Shown: positions 34,426-44,309, counted from the first letter of the stretch. The stretch: 64,000 nucleotides of DNA from JAPPHY01 sp034423135 (GCA_034423135.1 DAOUJC010000022.1:9397-73396), one strand, 5' to 3'. The notes: generated by a model from the letters alone, not told the origin. Numbers and translations: made by a program.

Positions 34426-35804
34426 GACTCTACGACACGCTGTCCGGCGAGAAGCGTGAGTTCATACCTCGCTCGGACGAAGTCACGATGTACGTCTGCG
34501 GCCCCAACCTGTACGGCCCCTGCCACATCGGCCACGCGCTCTCCTACCTCTTCTTCGATGTGCTGCGCCGCTACCTCGAATACCGTGGACACAAGGTGCG
34601 CCAGATCCAGAACTTCACTGACATCGAGGACCGCATAATTCAGGTGGCGCAGGACGACGGCACCACCATCGGCGCTCTCTCAGAGCAGTACATCGCCCGG
34701 TTTCTGGAGGAGATGGAGGCGCTGGGCGTGCAGCCCGCCCACGAGTACCCGCGAGCAACTGACTACATCGAGCGCATGACCGAGATCATCACCGACCTCA
34801 TCGACCGGGGTCACGCCTACGAGGTGGAGGGCGACGTCTACTTCAGGGTTCGAGGCTTCGAGAGCTACGGCCGCCTCTCGCGGCGACCGATGGAGGAGAT
34901 GCGGGCAGGCTCACGCATAGATATAGACCCTCGCAAGGAAGACCCCATGGACTTCGCCCTGTGGAAGGCATCCAAGGAGGGCGAGCCTTCATGGCCCACG
35001 CCATGGGGCCCCGGACGCCCCGGCTGGCACATCGAGTGCACCGCCATGTCGCTCAGCCTGCTCGGCGAACAGATAGACATCCACGGCGGCGGGCAGGACG
35101 TCATCTTCCCCCACCACGAGAACGAGATAGCCCAGTCGGAGACGTACACCGGCCTCTCGCCTTTCGTCCAGTTCTGGGTGCACAACGGGCTGCTCCGCCT
35201 CTCCGAGGACGACACCGAGAAGATGTCGCGCCACGTCGGCAACTTCATAAGCTGCCGCGACGCCCTCGCCCAGCACAACCCGGACACGCTCCGCCTCTAC
35301 TTCTTCTCGTCCCACTACCGCAGCCCGCTCACCTTCTCCGACGAAGGCGTGGCAGCGGCGGACAGAGCGCTGGAGCGGCTCCGCAACGCACTCCGACCCG
35401 CGCCAGAGGCTGACGGCGCCGATTCTGTGGACGCGTCCGCGTTCCGCGACCGCTTCATCGCCGCCATGGACGACGACCTCAACACGCCCCAGGCTCTCGC
35501 CGCCATGTTCGATATGGCGCGCGAGATCAACCGGCGTCGGGAAGCGGGAAACTCCGTGAGCAGCGCTCAGACAACCCTCCGCGAGCTGGCCTCCGTGCTC
35601 GGCCTGACCATGCGTGAACCGGCGGGCGAGGATCGCAACGACGCCCACCCGTTCATCGACCTGCTGGTGCAGACCCGCGAGCGGCTGCGCGCAGAACGCA
35701 ACTTCCAACTGGGCGACTCCATACGAACCCAGCTGGATGAGCTGGGAGTGTCCCTGGAGGACACGCCGGATGGCACAAAGTGGCGATTCAAGAGCCTCCG
35801 TTAG
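34422..35804 (+). CDS. cysS: Cysteinyl-tRNA synthetase
   Basis: 460 residues, class I. GPNLYGPCHIGHALSYLFFD carries HIGH, and the KMSKS loop reads KMSRH. Zinc ligands are seen in VCGPN, GWHIECTAM and FPHHENE. A C-terminal helical anticodon domain follows. The start overlaps ispF by 4 bases. Confidence 0.96.
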   Translation: MRLYDTLSGEKREFIPRSDEVTMYVCGPNLYGPCHIGHALSYLFFDVLRRYLEYRGHKVRQIQNFTDIEDRIIQVAQDDGTTIGALSEQYIARFLEEMEALGVQPAHEYPRATDYIERMTEIITDLIDRGHAYEVEGDVYFRVRGFESYGRLSRRPMEEMRAGSRIDIDPRKEDPMDFALWKASKEGEPSWPTPWGPGRPGWHIECTAMSLSLLGEQIDIHGGGQDVIFPHHENEIAQSETYTGLSPFVQFWVHNGLLRLSEDDTEKMSRHVGNFISCRDALAQHNPDTLRLYFFSSHYRSPLTFSDEGVAAADRALERLRNALRPAPEADGADSVDASAFRDRFIAAMDDDLNTPQALAAMFDMAREINRRREAGNSVSSAQTTLRELASVLGLTMREPAGEDRNDAHPFIDLLVQTRERLRAERNFQLGDSIRTQLDELGVSLEDTPDGTKWRFKSLR

Positions 35805-35829
35805 CCCGCCCTCGCACGGCCTGTCAGTC

Positions 35830-37284
35830 ATGAGCAGCCCACCGCAGGACGCCGCGTCCGTCCACACACCCGTGGTTGAGGCGATCGGCGGGATCGTAGG
35901 GGCTGAGAACGTGCTGGTGGACGGCCCCTCGCTCAACTACTACTCCGTGGACGCACTTGGCCGGTGGCGAGGCGGCGCGCCGGACCCGCAGGCGCCGCGG
36001 GTTTTTGCCGTTGCGCGTCCAGGCTCCACCGCGCAGGTCGCGGAGCTTGTGAAGCTGGCAAACCGGGAGGGCTTCGCCCTGGTGCCCTTCGGCGGCGGCA
36101 CAGGAGTCGCAGGCGCCATCACGCCACTGCAGGGCGGCGTTGCCGTGGACATGTGCCGCATGAACCGCATCCTCAGCGTGGACGCCGCGGCTCGGACGGC
36201 CACCGCGGAGGCAGGCGTGGTGCTGAGCGACCTGAACGATGCGTTGGCCCGCGACGGTCTATTCATAGGACACGATCCGTATTCGGTGCCGATTGCCACC
36301 ATCGGAGGCACAATATCCACCAACGGCGTCGGATATCGCGCCGCACGGTACGGCTCAATGGGCGAGCAGGTGCTGGGGCTGGAGGTGGTGCTGCCGACGG
36401 GCGACACCATACGCACACGCGCCGTGCCCAAGACCTCGGCTGGGCCGGCGCTCCACCACCTGTTCATCGGCGCGGAGGGTGTCTTCGGCGTCATCACGCA
36501 GGCCACGCTCAGGGTGTTCCGCGAACCGGAGGCGCGCGAGTTTCGATGCTTCGACTTTCCGACTTTCGAGGACGGCTACAACGCCATGCTGGAGATGTTC
36601 GCCATCGGTCTACGGCCTGCGCTCGTTGACCTCACCGAGGAACCGGACGACTCGCGAGTCGGCGCTCCTAGCCGCACTCCGCTGTTCAAGACCTGGCTGT
36701 ACATGGTGTTCGAAGGGTACGCGGAGGAGGTGGAGGCTCAGGTAGCCCGCGCCGCGCGCATTTGCAGTGCCTGCCGCGGCAGCGACATCGGCCCTGAGCC
36801 TGCGCTTGAGTACTGGGCCAGACGCCACGACTCGGCCTACCGCTACAAGGAGCGGTTCCTGGACGCGCCCGTGCAGGTGCGCCCTGCAAGCAGGGGTTGG
36901 CCCCGCACCAGCGCCTACCCGCATGTCGCCATTCCGGCCTCGTGCGTGCCGGAGTACCGCCGCCGATGCCAGCAGATCGCCGACCGCGCCGGGCTCCAGA
37001 TTCGCGAGTACGCACTGTGGACACAGCCTGAGCTGTTCTCCGTGGTGCTGGTGGACGTCGGCCTCGAAGAGAACGGAACCGGTGGCAGGCTCGACGAGGC
37101 GGTCGACGAGGTGCTGTCGCTGGCGCAGGACATGGGTGGCTCGATGGAGTACGTGCACGGCGTCGGCACGAGGCTGTCGCACCTCATGGGCCGCGAGCTC
37201 GGCGACGGGATGCACACGCTGCGGGAGCTCAAGCGCGTCCTGGACCCTCGCGGCATAATGAACCCTGGAAGACTGGGGCTTTAG
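35830..37284 (+). CDS. FAD-linked oxidase (GlcD / alkyl-DHAP-synthase-like)
   Basis: 484 residues from ATG 35830. The PCMH FAD domain shows LVPFGGGTGVAGAITPL, DPYSVPIATIGGTISTNGVGY and FIGAEGVFGVITQATLRVF. The C-terminal FAD-oxidase domain ends HGVGTRLSHLMGRELGDGMHTLRELKRVLDP. Enzymes of this type oxidise 2-hydroxy acids (glycolate, lactate) or form ether lipids. The substrate cannot be assigned. No Fe-S partner (GlcF) is adjacent. Confidence 0.85.
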   Translation: MSSPPQDAASVHTPVVEAIGGIVGAENVLVDGPSLNYYSVDALGRWRGGAPDPQAPRVFAVARPGSTAQVAELVKLANREGFALVPFGGGTGVAGAITPLQGGVAVDMCRMNRILSVDAAARTATAEAGVVLSDLNDALARDGLFIGHDPYSVPIATIGGTISTNGVGYRAARYGSMGEQVLGLEVVLPTGDTIRTRAVPKTSAGPALHHLFIGAEGVFGVITQATLRVFREPEAREFRCFDFPTFEDGYNAMLEMFAIGLRPALVDLTEEPDDSRVGAPSRTPLFKTWLYMVFEGYAEEVEAQVARAARICSACRGSDIGPEPALEYWARRHDSAYRYKERFLDAPVQVRPASRGWPRTSAYPHVAIPASCVPEYRRRCQQIADRAGLQIREYALWTQPELFSVVLVDVGLEENGTGGRLDEAVDEVLSLAQDMGGSMEYVHGVGTRLSHLMGRELGDGMHTLRELKRVLDPRGIMNPGRLGL

Positions 37285-37293
37285 GAGGCACTC

Positions 37294-37530
37294 ATGGGCT
37301 CACTGGTCCAGAAGCTTGCGGCCTTTCTGATAATCAGCGGCGCACTTGTCATTGTGGGCTATGGCGCCTACAACATCTTTCCTGCGCTGGTCGGCGCGGA
37401 TGACATACCGCTGATCATCAGGCTGGCTGTTACCGCCATCGCAATCGGCTTTACGATACTCTTTTGCTACGTAGTCGTGGACAGGATCCGCACGAGCAAG
37501 AGCGAGCGGTTCGAGGAGGTTGACCGATGA
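37294..37530 (+). CDS. Small two-helix membrane protein
   Basis: 78 residues with two hydrophobic segments (about 9-30 and 42-65) and a charged C-terminus RIRTSKSERFEEVDR. It overlaps the next gene by 4 bases, so the two are likely co-translated. I recognise no family. It could anchor the UPF0145 protein; that is inference. Confidence 0.75.
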   Translation: MGSLVQKLAAFLIISGALVIVGYGAYNIFPALVGADDIPLIIRLAVTAIAIGFTILFCYVVVDRIRTSKSERFEEVDR

Positions 37531-37856
37531 TTCTGGTGAGCACCGACGATATCGAGGGCGAGAGCATCGAGCGGGTGCTTGGCCTGGTGAGAGGAAGCAC
37601 CGTCCGCGCAAGGCACGTGGGGCGGGACATCATGGCCGGGCTGCGCAACGTTGTTGGAGGAGAGATCGAGGAGTACACGAGGCTGCTCTCCGAGGCCCGT
37701 CAGATGGCTGTCAGCCGGATGACGCGTGAGGCGGAGGAGATGGGCGCGAATGCCATTGTAGGCGTGCGATTCATGACCTCGGCAATCATGGGCGGCGCGT
37801 CGGAGATACTGGTCTACGGCACGGCAGTGGTGCTGACTGAGAGGGCGGCGGAATAG
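37527..37856 (+). CDS. YbjQ/UPF0145 family protein
   Basis: 109 residues with the family segments GSTVRARHVGRDIMAGLRNVVGGEIEEYT, AREMAVSRM-type AVSRMTREAEEMGANAIVGVRF and YGTAVVL. The fold is a small oligomeric alpha/beta barrel sometimes called heavy-metal-binding; its function is unproven. It is coupled to the preceding membrane protein. Confidence 0.85.
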   Translation: MILVSTDDIEGESIERVLGLVRGSTVRARHVGRDIMAGLRNVVGGEIEEYTRLLSEARQMAVSRMTREAEEMGANAIVGVRFMTSAIMGGASEILVYGTAVVLTERAAE

Positions 37857-37870
37857 GCCGGGGGAGACCC

Positions 37871-38064
37871 GCCCGCTCACTTGGTTCGACGGGGCTCACC
37901 ATGAGCGGGCTACCGTGTCCAGTCCACTCGCCCTGAGCGTGTCGAAGGGAATGAGCGGACGGCAGTAGCATACCAGTGCCCGCTCAAATGCTTCGACGGG
38001 GCTCACGATGAGCGGGCTACCTTCCAGTCACCCCCATCCAACCTTCCCCCATCAAGGGGGAAGG
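37871..38064. repeat. Cluster of palindromic intergenic repeats
   Basis: Units at 37871-37910 and 37978-38017 have arms GCCCGCTC ... GAGCGGGC around a core with TTCGACGGGGCTCAC. A related half-unit with GAGCGTGTCGAAGGGAATGAGCGG lies at 37924-37958. A 9-bp stem CCTTCCCCC/GGGGGAAGG follows at 38042-38064. It fills the gap between converging genes and may terminate both. Relatives occur near 53.3, 55.4 and 56.3 kb. Confidence 0.75.
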
Positions 38065-38080
38065 CTCTTGCGCCGCCCCC

Positions 38081-38902
38081 CTACAGCGTAACCACCACGG
38101 ACTCCCCAACGCCCACGCCCAGCGCATCGGCGGCGCTGCCGTCACGCGCTGCAATCTCCAGGCTGCCGCCGCTGCCGGTGATCGCCAGTAGCTCGCCGCC
38201 CTCAGCGTAGGAGCGGCTGATCCCGCGAACGCGGCTACCGCCCACCGTCACCCCCACGTCTCGCCCCGCGATGGCCGCTCCTTCAATCGTCGTCACCAGG
38301 TTGCCGAACCTGTCCACGTGCGCCACGTGTCCTGCAATCTCATCGCCGCGCCGGCGCGGATGCGGGATGCTGAGGCACGTCAACGACTCGACAGGTTCGC
38401 CCACATCCGCAGGCGGCAGGCCCAGCGACAGGTGGGCCGCCACGGGCGAGAACACGTCCCTTCCGTGGAACGTGTCGCTGACCGGCTTGCGCCACAGCGC
38501 CTCGTTGGAGAGCCGGTAGGCGGCGCACCCGGCGGGCACGGGCATCGACACGGCCTGCAGGAAGCCTGCGTCGGCGATGGCCCCCTCGTACTCCGTCGCC
38601 TCCCTCACCGCGTAGGTGAGCAGGCCGTTGTCCGGCGCCAGGAAACGGCCCTCCATCGTCACCAGGAGGACAGCGCTGCGGTCGCTGCCCACGCCCGGAT
38701 CGACGACTGCTACGTGCACTGCGTCCGGCGCGAATACCCTGAACGCGCGGCCAAGCACCACCGCTGCCTCCGCGACGGCCTGCGGCGCCACCTCGTGCGT
38801 GATATCGACGATAGTGGCCCGCGGATTCAGGCGGAGGATGACCGCCTTCATCTCCGCGACGTAGGAATCGCGCGTTCCGAAGTCGGTGAGGAGGGTGATC
38901 AC
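38081..38902 (-). CDS. S-adenosyl-L-methionine hydrolase (adenosine-forming, DUF62)
   Basis: 273 residues. ITLLTDFGTRDSYVAEMKAVIL, IVDITHEVAPQAVAEAA, VHVAVVDPGVGSDR and APDNGLLTYA are diagnostic. The family hydrolyses SAM to adenosine and methionine and is related to fluorinases. A C-terminal beta domain follows (HVDRFGNLVTTI). It lies 29 bases after secG and may share its transcript. Confidence 0.9.
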   Translation of the reverse strand: MITLLTDFGTRDSYVAEMKAVILRLNPRATIVDITHEVAPQAVAEAAVVLGRAFRVFAPDAVHVAVVDPGVGSDRSAVLLVTMEGRFLAPDNGLLTYAVREATEYEGAIADAGFLQAVSMPVPAGCAAYRLSNEALWRKPVSDTFHGRDVFSPVAAHLSLGLPPADVGEPVESLTCLSIPHPRRRGDEIAGHVAHVDRFGNLVTTIEGAAIAGRDVGVTVGGSRVRGISRSYAEGGELLAITGSGGSLEIAARDGSAADALGVGVGESVVVTL

Positions 38903-38931
38903 GGGGTGGCCTCTCCAGCGGCCGCGGGCGC

Positions 38932-39159
38932 TCAGAATATGAACGGGGGTCGCACGGCGCTGAGAATCGCCAGAAGCGTGAACACGACCGCCAGCGCGAT
39001 CGTGAGCTGGAACAGCGTCTTCTCCACTCCGCGGCGCGTGCGGAACGAAGCCTGCGCCGTACCGAAGAATCCCGAACCCTGACCCCTGACCTGAATCAGG
39101 ATGATGGCCACCAGAAGTATGGAAACCAGTATAGTTGCGGTCTGAAAGAATGCGTCCAT
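38932..39159 (-). CDS. secG: Protein translocase subunit SecG
   Basis: 75 residues with two membrane helices and the SecG hallmark QVRGQGSGFFGTAQASFRTRRGVEK between them. Its stop side overlaps nothing; its start overlaps the gatB stop by one base. It is remote from secY, as usual. Confidence 0.9.
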   Translation of the reverse strand: MDAFFQTATILVSILLVAIILIQVRGQGSGFFGTAQASFRTRRGVEKTLFQLTIALAVVFTLLAILSAVRPPFIF

Positions 39160-40649
39160 TATCCCTTAGCTCCGGCCTTCAGGTTCTCCTCCAGGAGTCT
39201 GGTCACGGATGCGGGGTTGGCCCTGCCCCGCGTCTCCTTCATCACCTGACCCAAGAGGAACTTGATTGCGGTCTCCTTGCCTCCAAGGTAGTCCTGCACA
39301 GCCTGCTCGTTGCTGCGAATTACCATGTCCACAGCCTCGATCAGCTGCGCGTCGTCGTTCAGCCGCGTAAGTCCCTGCTCCTCGGCGATGACCATCGCGC
39401 CGCGTCCCGACCTGAACATCTCCTCGAACACGGCCTTGGCCGCCGGGCCGCTGATCACGCCCGAGTCGATCAGGTCGGTGAAGTCGCGCAGGGCCTGCGC
39501 ACTGATCAGCGACTCCTCAAGCTCAATGCCGGATGCGTTGAGCAGGCCGGCCATGTCGCCCATCATCCAGTTGGCGATCGCCTTGGCCTTGGCGGACAGA
39601 GAGTCCTGCCTTGAACCGCCCGCGCCCAGGCTCTCCTCGAAGTAGTCCGCCGTATTCTTCGTGGCGGTCAGCAGGCCCGCATCGTACGCGGACAGGCCGT
39701 ACTCGCTCACGAACCGGTCGCGGCGCGCGCCCGGCAGCTCCGGCAGGCACGACTTCAGATCCTCCACCCACTCCCGGCTGACCGACAGTGGCGGCAGGTC
39801 CGGCTCCGGGAAATAGCGGTAGTCGTGCGCGAACTCCTTGGTGCGCTGCGGCATGGTCACGCCGCGCTCCTCAACCCAGCCACGGGTCTCCTGCACGACG
39901 CGACCGCCCTCCTCGACTACCCTCGTCTGCCGCTCCACCTCATACTCCAAGGCGCGAAAGACGGCGCGTAGGCTGTTCATGTTCTTGATCTCGGTGCGAG
40001 TGAACAGCTCGGTGCTGCCCGCGGGGCGAATGCTCACGTTGGCGTCGCACCGGAAGCTGCCGTCCTCCATGTTGCCCGTGGACACGCCCAGGTACTGCAG
40101 GATGGCGCGCAGGTTCATCAGGTACTGCCGCGCCTCCTCCGGCGAGCGCATGTCCGGCTCGCTCACGGTCTCCATTAGCGGTATGCCGGACCGGTTCACG
40201 TCGACGAGGCTGTAGCCTTCGCCGCCGGCATCCTGGCGGTGCTGCAGCTTGGCCACGTCCTCCTCCAGGTGCACCCGGGCGATCCTGATGCGCTTGCGCT
40301 CCCCGTCCACGTCGATTGTGAGCCAGCCGTCTGAGGCGATGGGCTCGTCGTATTGCGAGATTTGGTAGCCCTTCATCAGGTCCGGGTACGGGTAGTTCTT
40401 GCGATGGAACTGGGTTGTACCGGCGATGGAGGCGTTGAGAGCGAGGCCGGTCATGATCACGCACTCAACCGCTCGACGGTTGATTACCGGCAGCACTCCG
40501 GGCAGCGCCAGGCACACGGGGCAGACCACGGTGTTGGGCGCGCCCTGCACGTACTCGGCGGGGCAGGCGCAGAACATCTTGCTCATGGTGAGGAGCTGTG
40601 CGTGCACCTCCAGACCGATGACCGTCTCGTATTTCGTTCCGTTGACCAT
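39159..40649 (-). CDS. gatB: Aspartyl/glutamyl-tRNA amidotransferase subunit B
   Basis: 496 residues. YETVIGLEVHAQLLTMSKMFC, CPVCLALPGVLPVINRRAVE (zinc cysteines), FHRKNYPYPDLMKGYQISQYD and ASIRPAGS-like NVSIRPAGS match GatB. A C-terminal YqeY-like tail ends the protein. It amidates Glu-tRNA(Gln) or Asp-tRNA(Asn); gatA and gatC are not in the window. Confidence 0.96.
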   Translation of the reverse strand: MVNGTKYETVIGLEVHAQLLTMSKMFCACPAEYVQGAPNTVVCPVCLALPGVLPVINRRAVECVIMTGLALNASIAGTTQFHRKNYPYPDLMKGYQISQYDEPIASDGWLTIDVDGERKRIRIARVHLEEDVAKLQHRQDAGGEGYSLVDVNRSGIPLMETVSEPDMRSPEEARQYLMNLRAILQYLGVSTGNMEDGSFRCDANVSIRPAGSTELFTRTEIKNMNSLRAVFRALEYEVERQTRVVEEGGRVVQETRGWVEERGVTMPQRTKEFAHDYRYFPEPDLPPLSVSREWVEDLKSCLPELPGARRDRFVSEYGLSAYDAGLLTATKNTADYFEESLGAGGSRQDSLSAKAKAIANWMMGDMAGLLNASGIELEESLISAQALRDFTDLIDSGVISGPAAKAVFEEMFRSGRGAMVIAEEQGLTRLNDDAQLIEAVDMVIRSNEQAVQDYLGGKETAIKFLLGQVMKETRGRANPASVTRLLEENLKAGAKG

Positions 40650-40756
40650 GAGCGTTCGAGGCCCTTCGCTTGCGGGCAGGCGCTAGTATAGCAAGCCTCA
40701 ATTCGGCAGGCAAGGAAGCGTGCCCTTCGCGGCGAGGGGGCAGAGGAGCCGCGCCG

Positions 40757-41809
40757 CTAGCCCACGCTCATCTTGTCCTGCCTGCGGGCGGCCACGGACT
40801 GCGTCAGCCGGTCGATGATGATGGCCAGGAACACAATGGCCAGGCCGGCGATAGCCCCGTTGCCCGACTGGTTCTTCTGCAGCGCTCGCAGCACGTCGTC
40901 TCCCAGTCCGCCCGCGGCAACCATGCTCGCGATGGTGACCATGGCCAGCGCCATCATCGTGGTCTGGTTGATGCCGGCCATGATCGTGGGCAGCGCCATG
41001 GGTATCTGCACCGTGGTCAGCAACTGCCACGGCGACGCGCCGAAGGATCGGGAAGCCTCCACCGTCTCCGCGGACACCTGGCGAATGCCCAGGTTCGTCA
41101 GCCTTATCACCGGCGGGACGGCGTAGATGATGGTAGCGAAGATTCCGGCCGGCTTGCCCAGCCCGAAGAAGAGAATGCCGGGCAGCAGATAGACGAAGCT
41201 GGGCATGGTCTGCATCCCGTCCAGGATGGGGCGCAAGAGGTAGTCGGCGGTGCGGTTGCGAGCAGCCAGGATGCCAAGCGGCAGCCCAACGGTTACTGCA
41301 ATGACCACCGCCACCACCATCAGCGCCACCGTGTCCATCATGTTCTCCCAGAGATCCATGAACCCGACAAAGAGCAGGGCCAGCGCCGCGAAGGCCGTGA
41401 GACCCCAACGGCCCACGGCAAATGAGAGCAGGGCCAGCCCCGCAACGACTGCGGGCCAGGGCATCCACTTGAGGACCGCCTCTATGTTGATCAGCGCATA
41501 GGTTACCGCCGTGCTTATCCCGTCGAACAGCCAGGCGCCCTTCAGCGTAATCCAGTCCACCGAGTCATCGATTGTGCCTGTGGTAACGTCCTTTATCGAC
41601 CTGTCGAGGGTGACTCCACCAGTTTCGTCGCTGGACACGGTGGTCGGAAACTCCATCTCCGGCCCCCAGACCAGGAGGCTCACAGCGAACACCACCACCA
41701 CAGCCGCGAGTCCTATGCCCCAGCTGTAGACCAACGAGCGAACGCTCCACTCCGATTGTTTTGTCTGCGTATCGACTCCGCTCGACTGAACACTCTGTTC
41801 TTGTGCCAT
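40757..41809 (-). CDS. proW: Glycine betaine/proline-type ABC transporter permease
   Basis: 350 residues from ATG 41809 (MAQEQSVQ). An N-terminal helix and a long periplasmic loop precede the six-helix permease domain. The EAA-like loop reads VSAETVEASRSFGASPWQLLTTVQIPMALPTIMAG. It is the membrane part of a ProU/OpuA importer, 10 bases after the ATPase gene. Substrate could be betaine, choline or a related osmolyte. Confidence 0.88.
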   Translation of the reverse strand: MAQEQSVQSSGVDTQTKQSEWSVRSLVYSWGIGLAAVVVVFAVSLLVWGPEMEFPTTVSSDETGGVTLDRSIKDVTTGTIDDSVDWITLKGAWLFDGISTAVTYALINIEAVLKWMPWPAVVAGLALLSFAVGRWGLTAFAALALLFVGFMDLWENMMDTVALMVVAVVIAVTVGLPLGILAARNRTADYLLRPILDGMQTMPSFVYLLPGILFFGLGKPAGIFATIIYAVPPVIRLTNLGIRQVSAETVEASRSFGASPWQLLTTVQIPMALPTIMAGINQTTMMALAMVTIASMVAAGGLGDDVLRALQKNQSGNGAIAGLAIVFLAIIIDRLTQSVAARRQDKMSVG

Positions 41810-41819
41810 GTCAGTACTC

Positions 41820-43013
41820 CTAACCGTTTTCGGAGATGCTCGCCAGCAGTACGCTGCGGGGCACTTCCCCAAGCAGGCTGCCGTTTTCGCCCACTACCGC
41901 GATCGGATACTCGGACTGGGCGGACTTCGGCACTATGTCCTCGATGCGGTCTTCCGGGTCGGTTGTCACCGCCTCCACAACCTGAGCGCCCTCCAGGTTT
42001 TCCCTATGCTCGGACACCATCGCGTTTGCCAGCTCTCGCGTGAGTATCCCGCGAAGCGTGAAGTCCCGGGCGATGAGGAACACCGAATCGATGCCGTAGT
42101 TCAGCATGGCGTGCAGGGCGACGCGCGGGTTCTGCCGCTCGTACACCACCACTTCCGGCTCTCGCATGATCGCCTTTGCGCGGATGATCTTGGCCCTGGA
42201 CACGTCTCGCACAAACTCGATGACGTAGTCGTCCGTCGGCAGCATCACGATCTCCTCGGGCGAACCCTCCTGGATGATCTCGCCGTCCCGCATGATCGCG
42301 ATGCGGTCGCCCAGCTTGAGCGCTTCGTTCAGGTCGTGAGTGATGAAAACGATGGTCTTCTTGAGGTTCATCTGCAGGGTGATGAGCTGGTCCTGCATCT
42401 CCCTCCTTATCAGGGGGTCGAGACCACTGAATGGCTCGTCCATGAGTATCACCTCGGAGTCCATGACCAAGGCCCGCGCCAACCCGACCCGCTGCTGCAT
42501 TCCGCCGCTCATCTCACGCGGGAAGTAGCTCTCCCAGCCCCCCAGCCCCACGACCTCGATGGCATCCCGGGCCGCCCTGTACCTTTCCACCTTGCCCATT
42601 CCTCGTATCTTCAGGCCGTACGCCACGTTGTCCAGGACGTTCCTGTGGGGAAGCAGAGAGTAGTGCTGAAACACCATAGCGATCCTGGTCCGGCGAAACT
42701 GCATAAGCTCCTTGGGCGAGAACTTGCAGATGTCTTCGCCGTCGAAGCGAATCTGCCCGCTCGTAGCCTCTATGAGCCGGATGAGACAGCGCACCAGCGT
42801 GGACTTGCCGCTGCCGGACAGGCCCATCACAACGAATATCTGGCCGGCATCCACCTTGAATGAGACGTCTCTCAGGCCCACTACCAAGCCCAGGGCCTCC
42901 TGAATCTCGGCGCGGCTCATCGAGACATACTCAGGCTGGAATACCCTATCCGGCCTGTCGCCGAAGACCTTCCACAAGCCTTCGACGTCGATCAGTGCAC
43001 TCTCAGAGCTCAT
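41820..43013 (-). CDS. proV: Glycine betaine/proline-type ABC transporter ATPase with CBS domains
   Basis: 397 residues from ATG 43013. A ProV-specific leader (LWKVFGDRPDR) precedes Walker A MGLSGSGKST, signature MSGGMQQRVGLARAL and Walker B ILMDEPFSGLD. Two C-terminal CBS domains (about 280-397) sense ionic strength in relatives such as OpuA. In-frame sequence beyond 43013 is shadow of the divergent gene. Confidence 0.93.
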   Translation of the reverse strand: MSSESALIDVEGLWKVFGDRPDRVFQPEYVSMSRAEIQEALGLVVGLRDVSFKVDAGQIFVVMGLSGSGKSTLVRCLIRLIEATSGQIRFDGEDICKFSPKELMQFRRTRIAMVFQHYSLLPHRNVLDNVAYGLKIRGMGKVERYRAARDAIEVVGLGGWESYFPREMSGGMQQRVGLARALVMDSEVILMDEPFSGLDPLIRREMQDQLITLQMNLKKTIVFITHDLNEALKLGDRIAIMRDGEIIQEGSPEEIVMLPTDDYVIEFVRDVSRAKIIRAKAIMREPEVVVYERQNPRVALHAMLNYGIDSVFLIARDFTLRGILTRELANAMVSEHRENLEGAQVVEAVTTDPEDRIEDIVPKSAQSEYPIAVVGENGSLLGEVPRSVLLASISENG

Positions 43014-43181
43014 GTCAGCAATCCTCCCGCTGCCGGACGTGTCGCGCGTGTCCCTATAGTTGTACCACAAATCATCGTGATGCGGCGCGGCCGCTGGAAT
43101 TGATAACAGGTCAGTGGTAAGATGGGTTGTTGGATTGCCCTGGGAGGCGCAAGAATGCTGAGCCTGTGGAGGTGTGCAGAG

Positions 43182-44192
43182 ATGAAAGCCAAATTCGGAA
43201 TCTTGGCCCTGATGGCATCGCTTTTGGTCCTTCTGACAGCGGTGGCCTGTGCAGAGGAAAAGGAGCCCATCGTCTTCAGCGATCTCAACTGGACGAGCGC
43301 CCAGGTCCAGAACAGGATTGCCCAGTACATAGTGGAGGAGGGCTACGGCTATCCCACGGACGTTGTCTTTGGAGCCACGCTGCCTCTTCTCCAAGGCCTT
43401 CGCGCCGGCGACACGCACGTGACCATGGAGATCTGGCTGCCCAACCAGCTGGAGGCATGGACAGAGGCCGTGGACAACGGTGAGGTTGAGCCCATCGGGG
43501 AGAGCCTTGGAAAGGACTGGCAGTCGGCATTCGTCATACCCGCCTACCTCCAGGAGCAGTACCCCGACCTGGACAGCATAGAAGACCTCAAGAACGACGA
43601 GTACAAGGCGCTTTTCGCCACGGCCGAGACGGGCGGCAAGGCAAGGCTGGTGTCCTGCGTGATTGGCTGGGCCTGCGAGGAGGTCAACGCGCAGCAGATC
43701 GAGTCCTACGGGCTGTCCGACCACGTGCACATACTGAACCCCGGTGACGGCGCCGCCGCAAATGCCGATCTGTACGGCGCCTATGAGAAGCAGGAACCCT
43801 GGCTCGGCTACCAGTGGGGCACAAACGACCCCGCCCTGCTGCTGGACCTCGTGCGGCTCGAGGAGCCGGCGTTCAGCGCCGAGTGCTGGGAAACCACCAA
43901 GGCATGCGCCTACGAGGAAGCCACTATCCTGATCGCGATGAACACCGAGCTGAAGGACAGAGCGCCCGAGGTCATCGACATGCTGGGCAATTGGGGCTTC
44001 AACATCGATAGGTTCAGCGAGGTGGCCGCCTGGCAGAACGAGAACTCCGACGCCAGCATCAACGACGCTGCGCTGTGGTGGCTGAAGCAGAACTCCAGCG
44101 TTTGGAGCGCCTGGGTCACCAGCGACGCGGCCGACGCCATCAATGAGGCGCTGGCAGACAACACGATTCCGGAAGGCTGGCCGGAGGGCTAA
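43182..44192 (+). CDS. Glycine betaine-type ABC transporter substrate-binding lipoprotein
   Basis: 336 residues from ATG 43182, with GGAGGT 8 bases upstream; ATG 43155 is also possible. The signal ends in a lipobox LLTAVAC, predicting a lipid-anchored receptor. OpuAC-type segments include SAQVQNRIAQYIVEEGYGYPTD and THVTMEIWLPNQ, with several tryptophans suited to an aromatic cage. It is transcribed away from proVW, so the importer is split over two divergent units. Confidence 0.9.
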   Translation: MKAKFGILALMASLLVLLTAVACAEEKEPIVFSDLNWTSAQVQNRIAQYIVEEGYGYPTDVVFGATLPLLQGLRAGDTHVTMEIWLPNQLEAWTEAVDNGEVEPIGESLGKDWQSAFVIPAYLQEQYPDLDSIEDLKNDEYKALFATAETGGKARLVSCVIGWACEEVNAQQIESYGLSDHVHILNPGDGAAANADLYGAYEKQEPWLGYQWGTNDPALLLDLVRLEEPAFSAECWETTKACAYEEATILIAMNTELKDRAPEVIDMLGNWGFNIDRFSEVAAWQNENSDASINDAALWWLKQNSSVWSAWVTSDAADAINEALADNTIPEGWPEG

Positions 44193-44244
44193 CTCTCGCG
44201 GCGACCACCCCAAAGCTCAAGTGAGCTCCACTTGCGGTACAGTT

Positions 44245-44273
44245 GGAGCCGGGCGCAGTTTGCACCCGGCTCC
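44245..44273 (+). terminator. Hairpin between the binding-protein gene and queC
   Basis: GGAGCCGGG (44245-44253) pairs perfectly with CCCGGCTCC (44265-44273) over an 11-base loop, 52 bases after the stop. Converging genes suggest it may act in both directions. There is no strong T-run. Confidence 0.55.
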
Positions 44274-44309
44274 GGCCTATAGCGCAAGGTTCCCGCTACA
44301 GGCTCAGAT

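Noticed and set aside
37871..38064. Possible CRISPR array
   Set aside because: The repeats are palindromic, irregularly spaced and few, with related copies scattered elsewhere; no cas genes are present.
43014..44213. Extension of the ProV frame to a 797-residue protein
   Set aside because: The upstream part is antisense of the binding-protein gene; ATG 43013 gives the normal ProV start.
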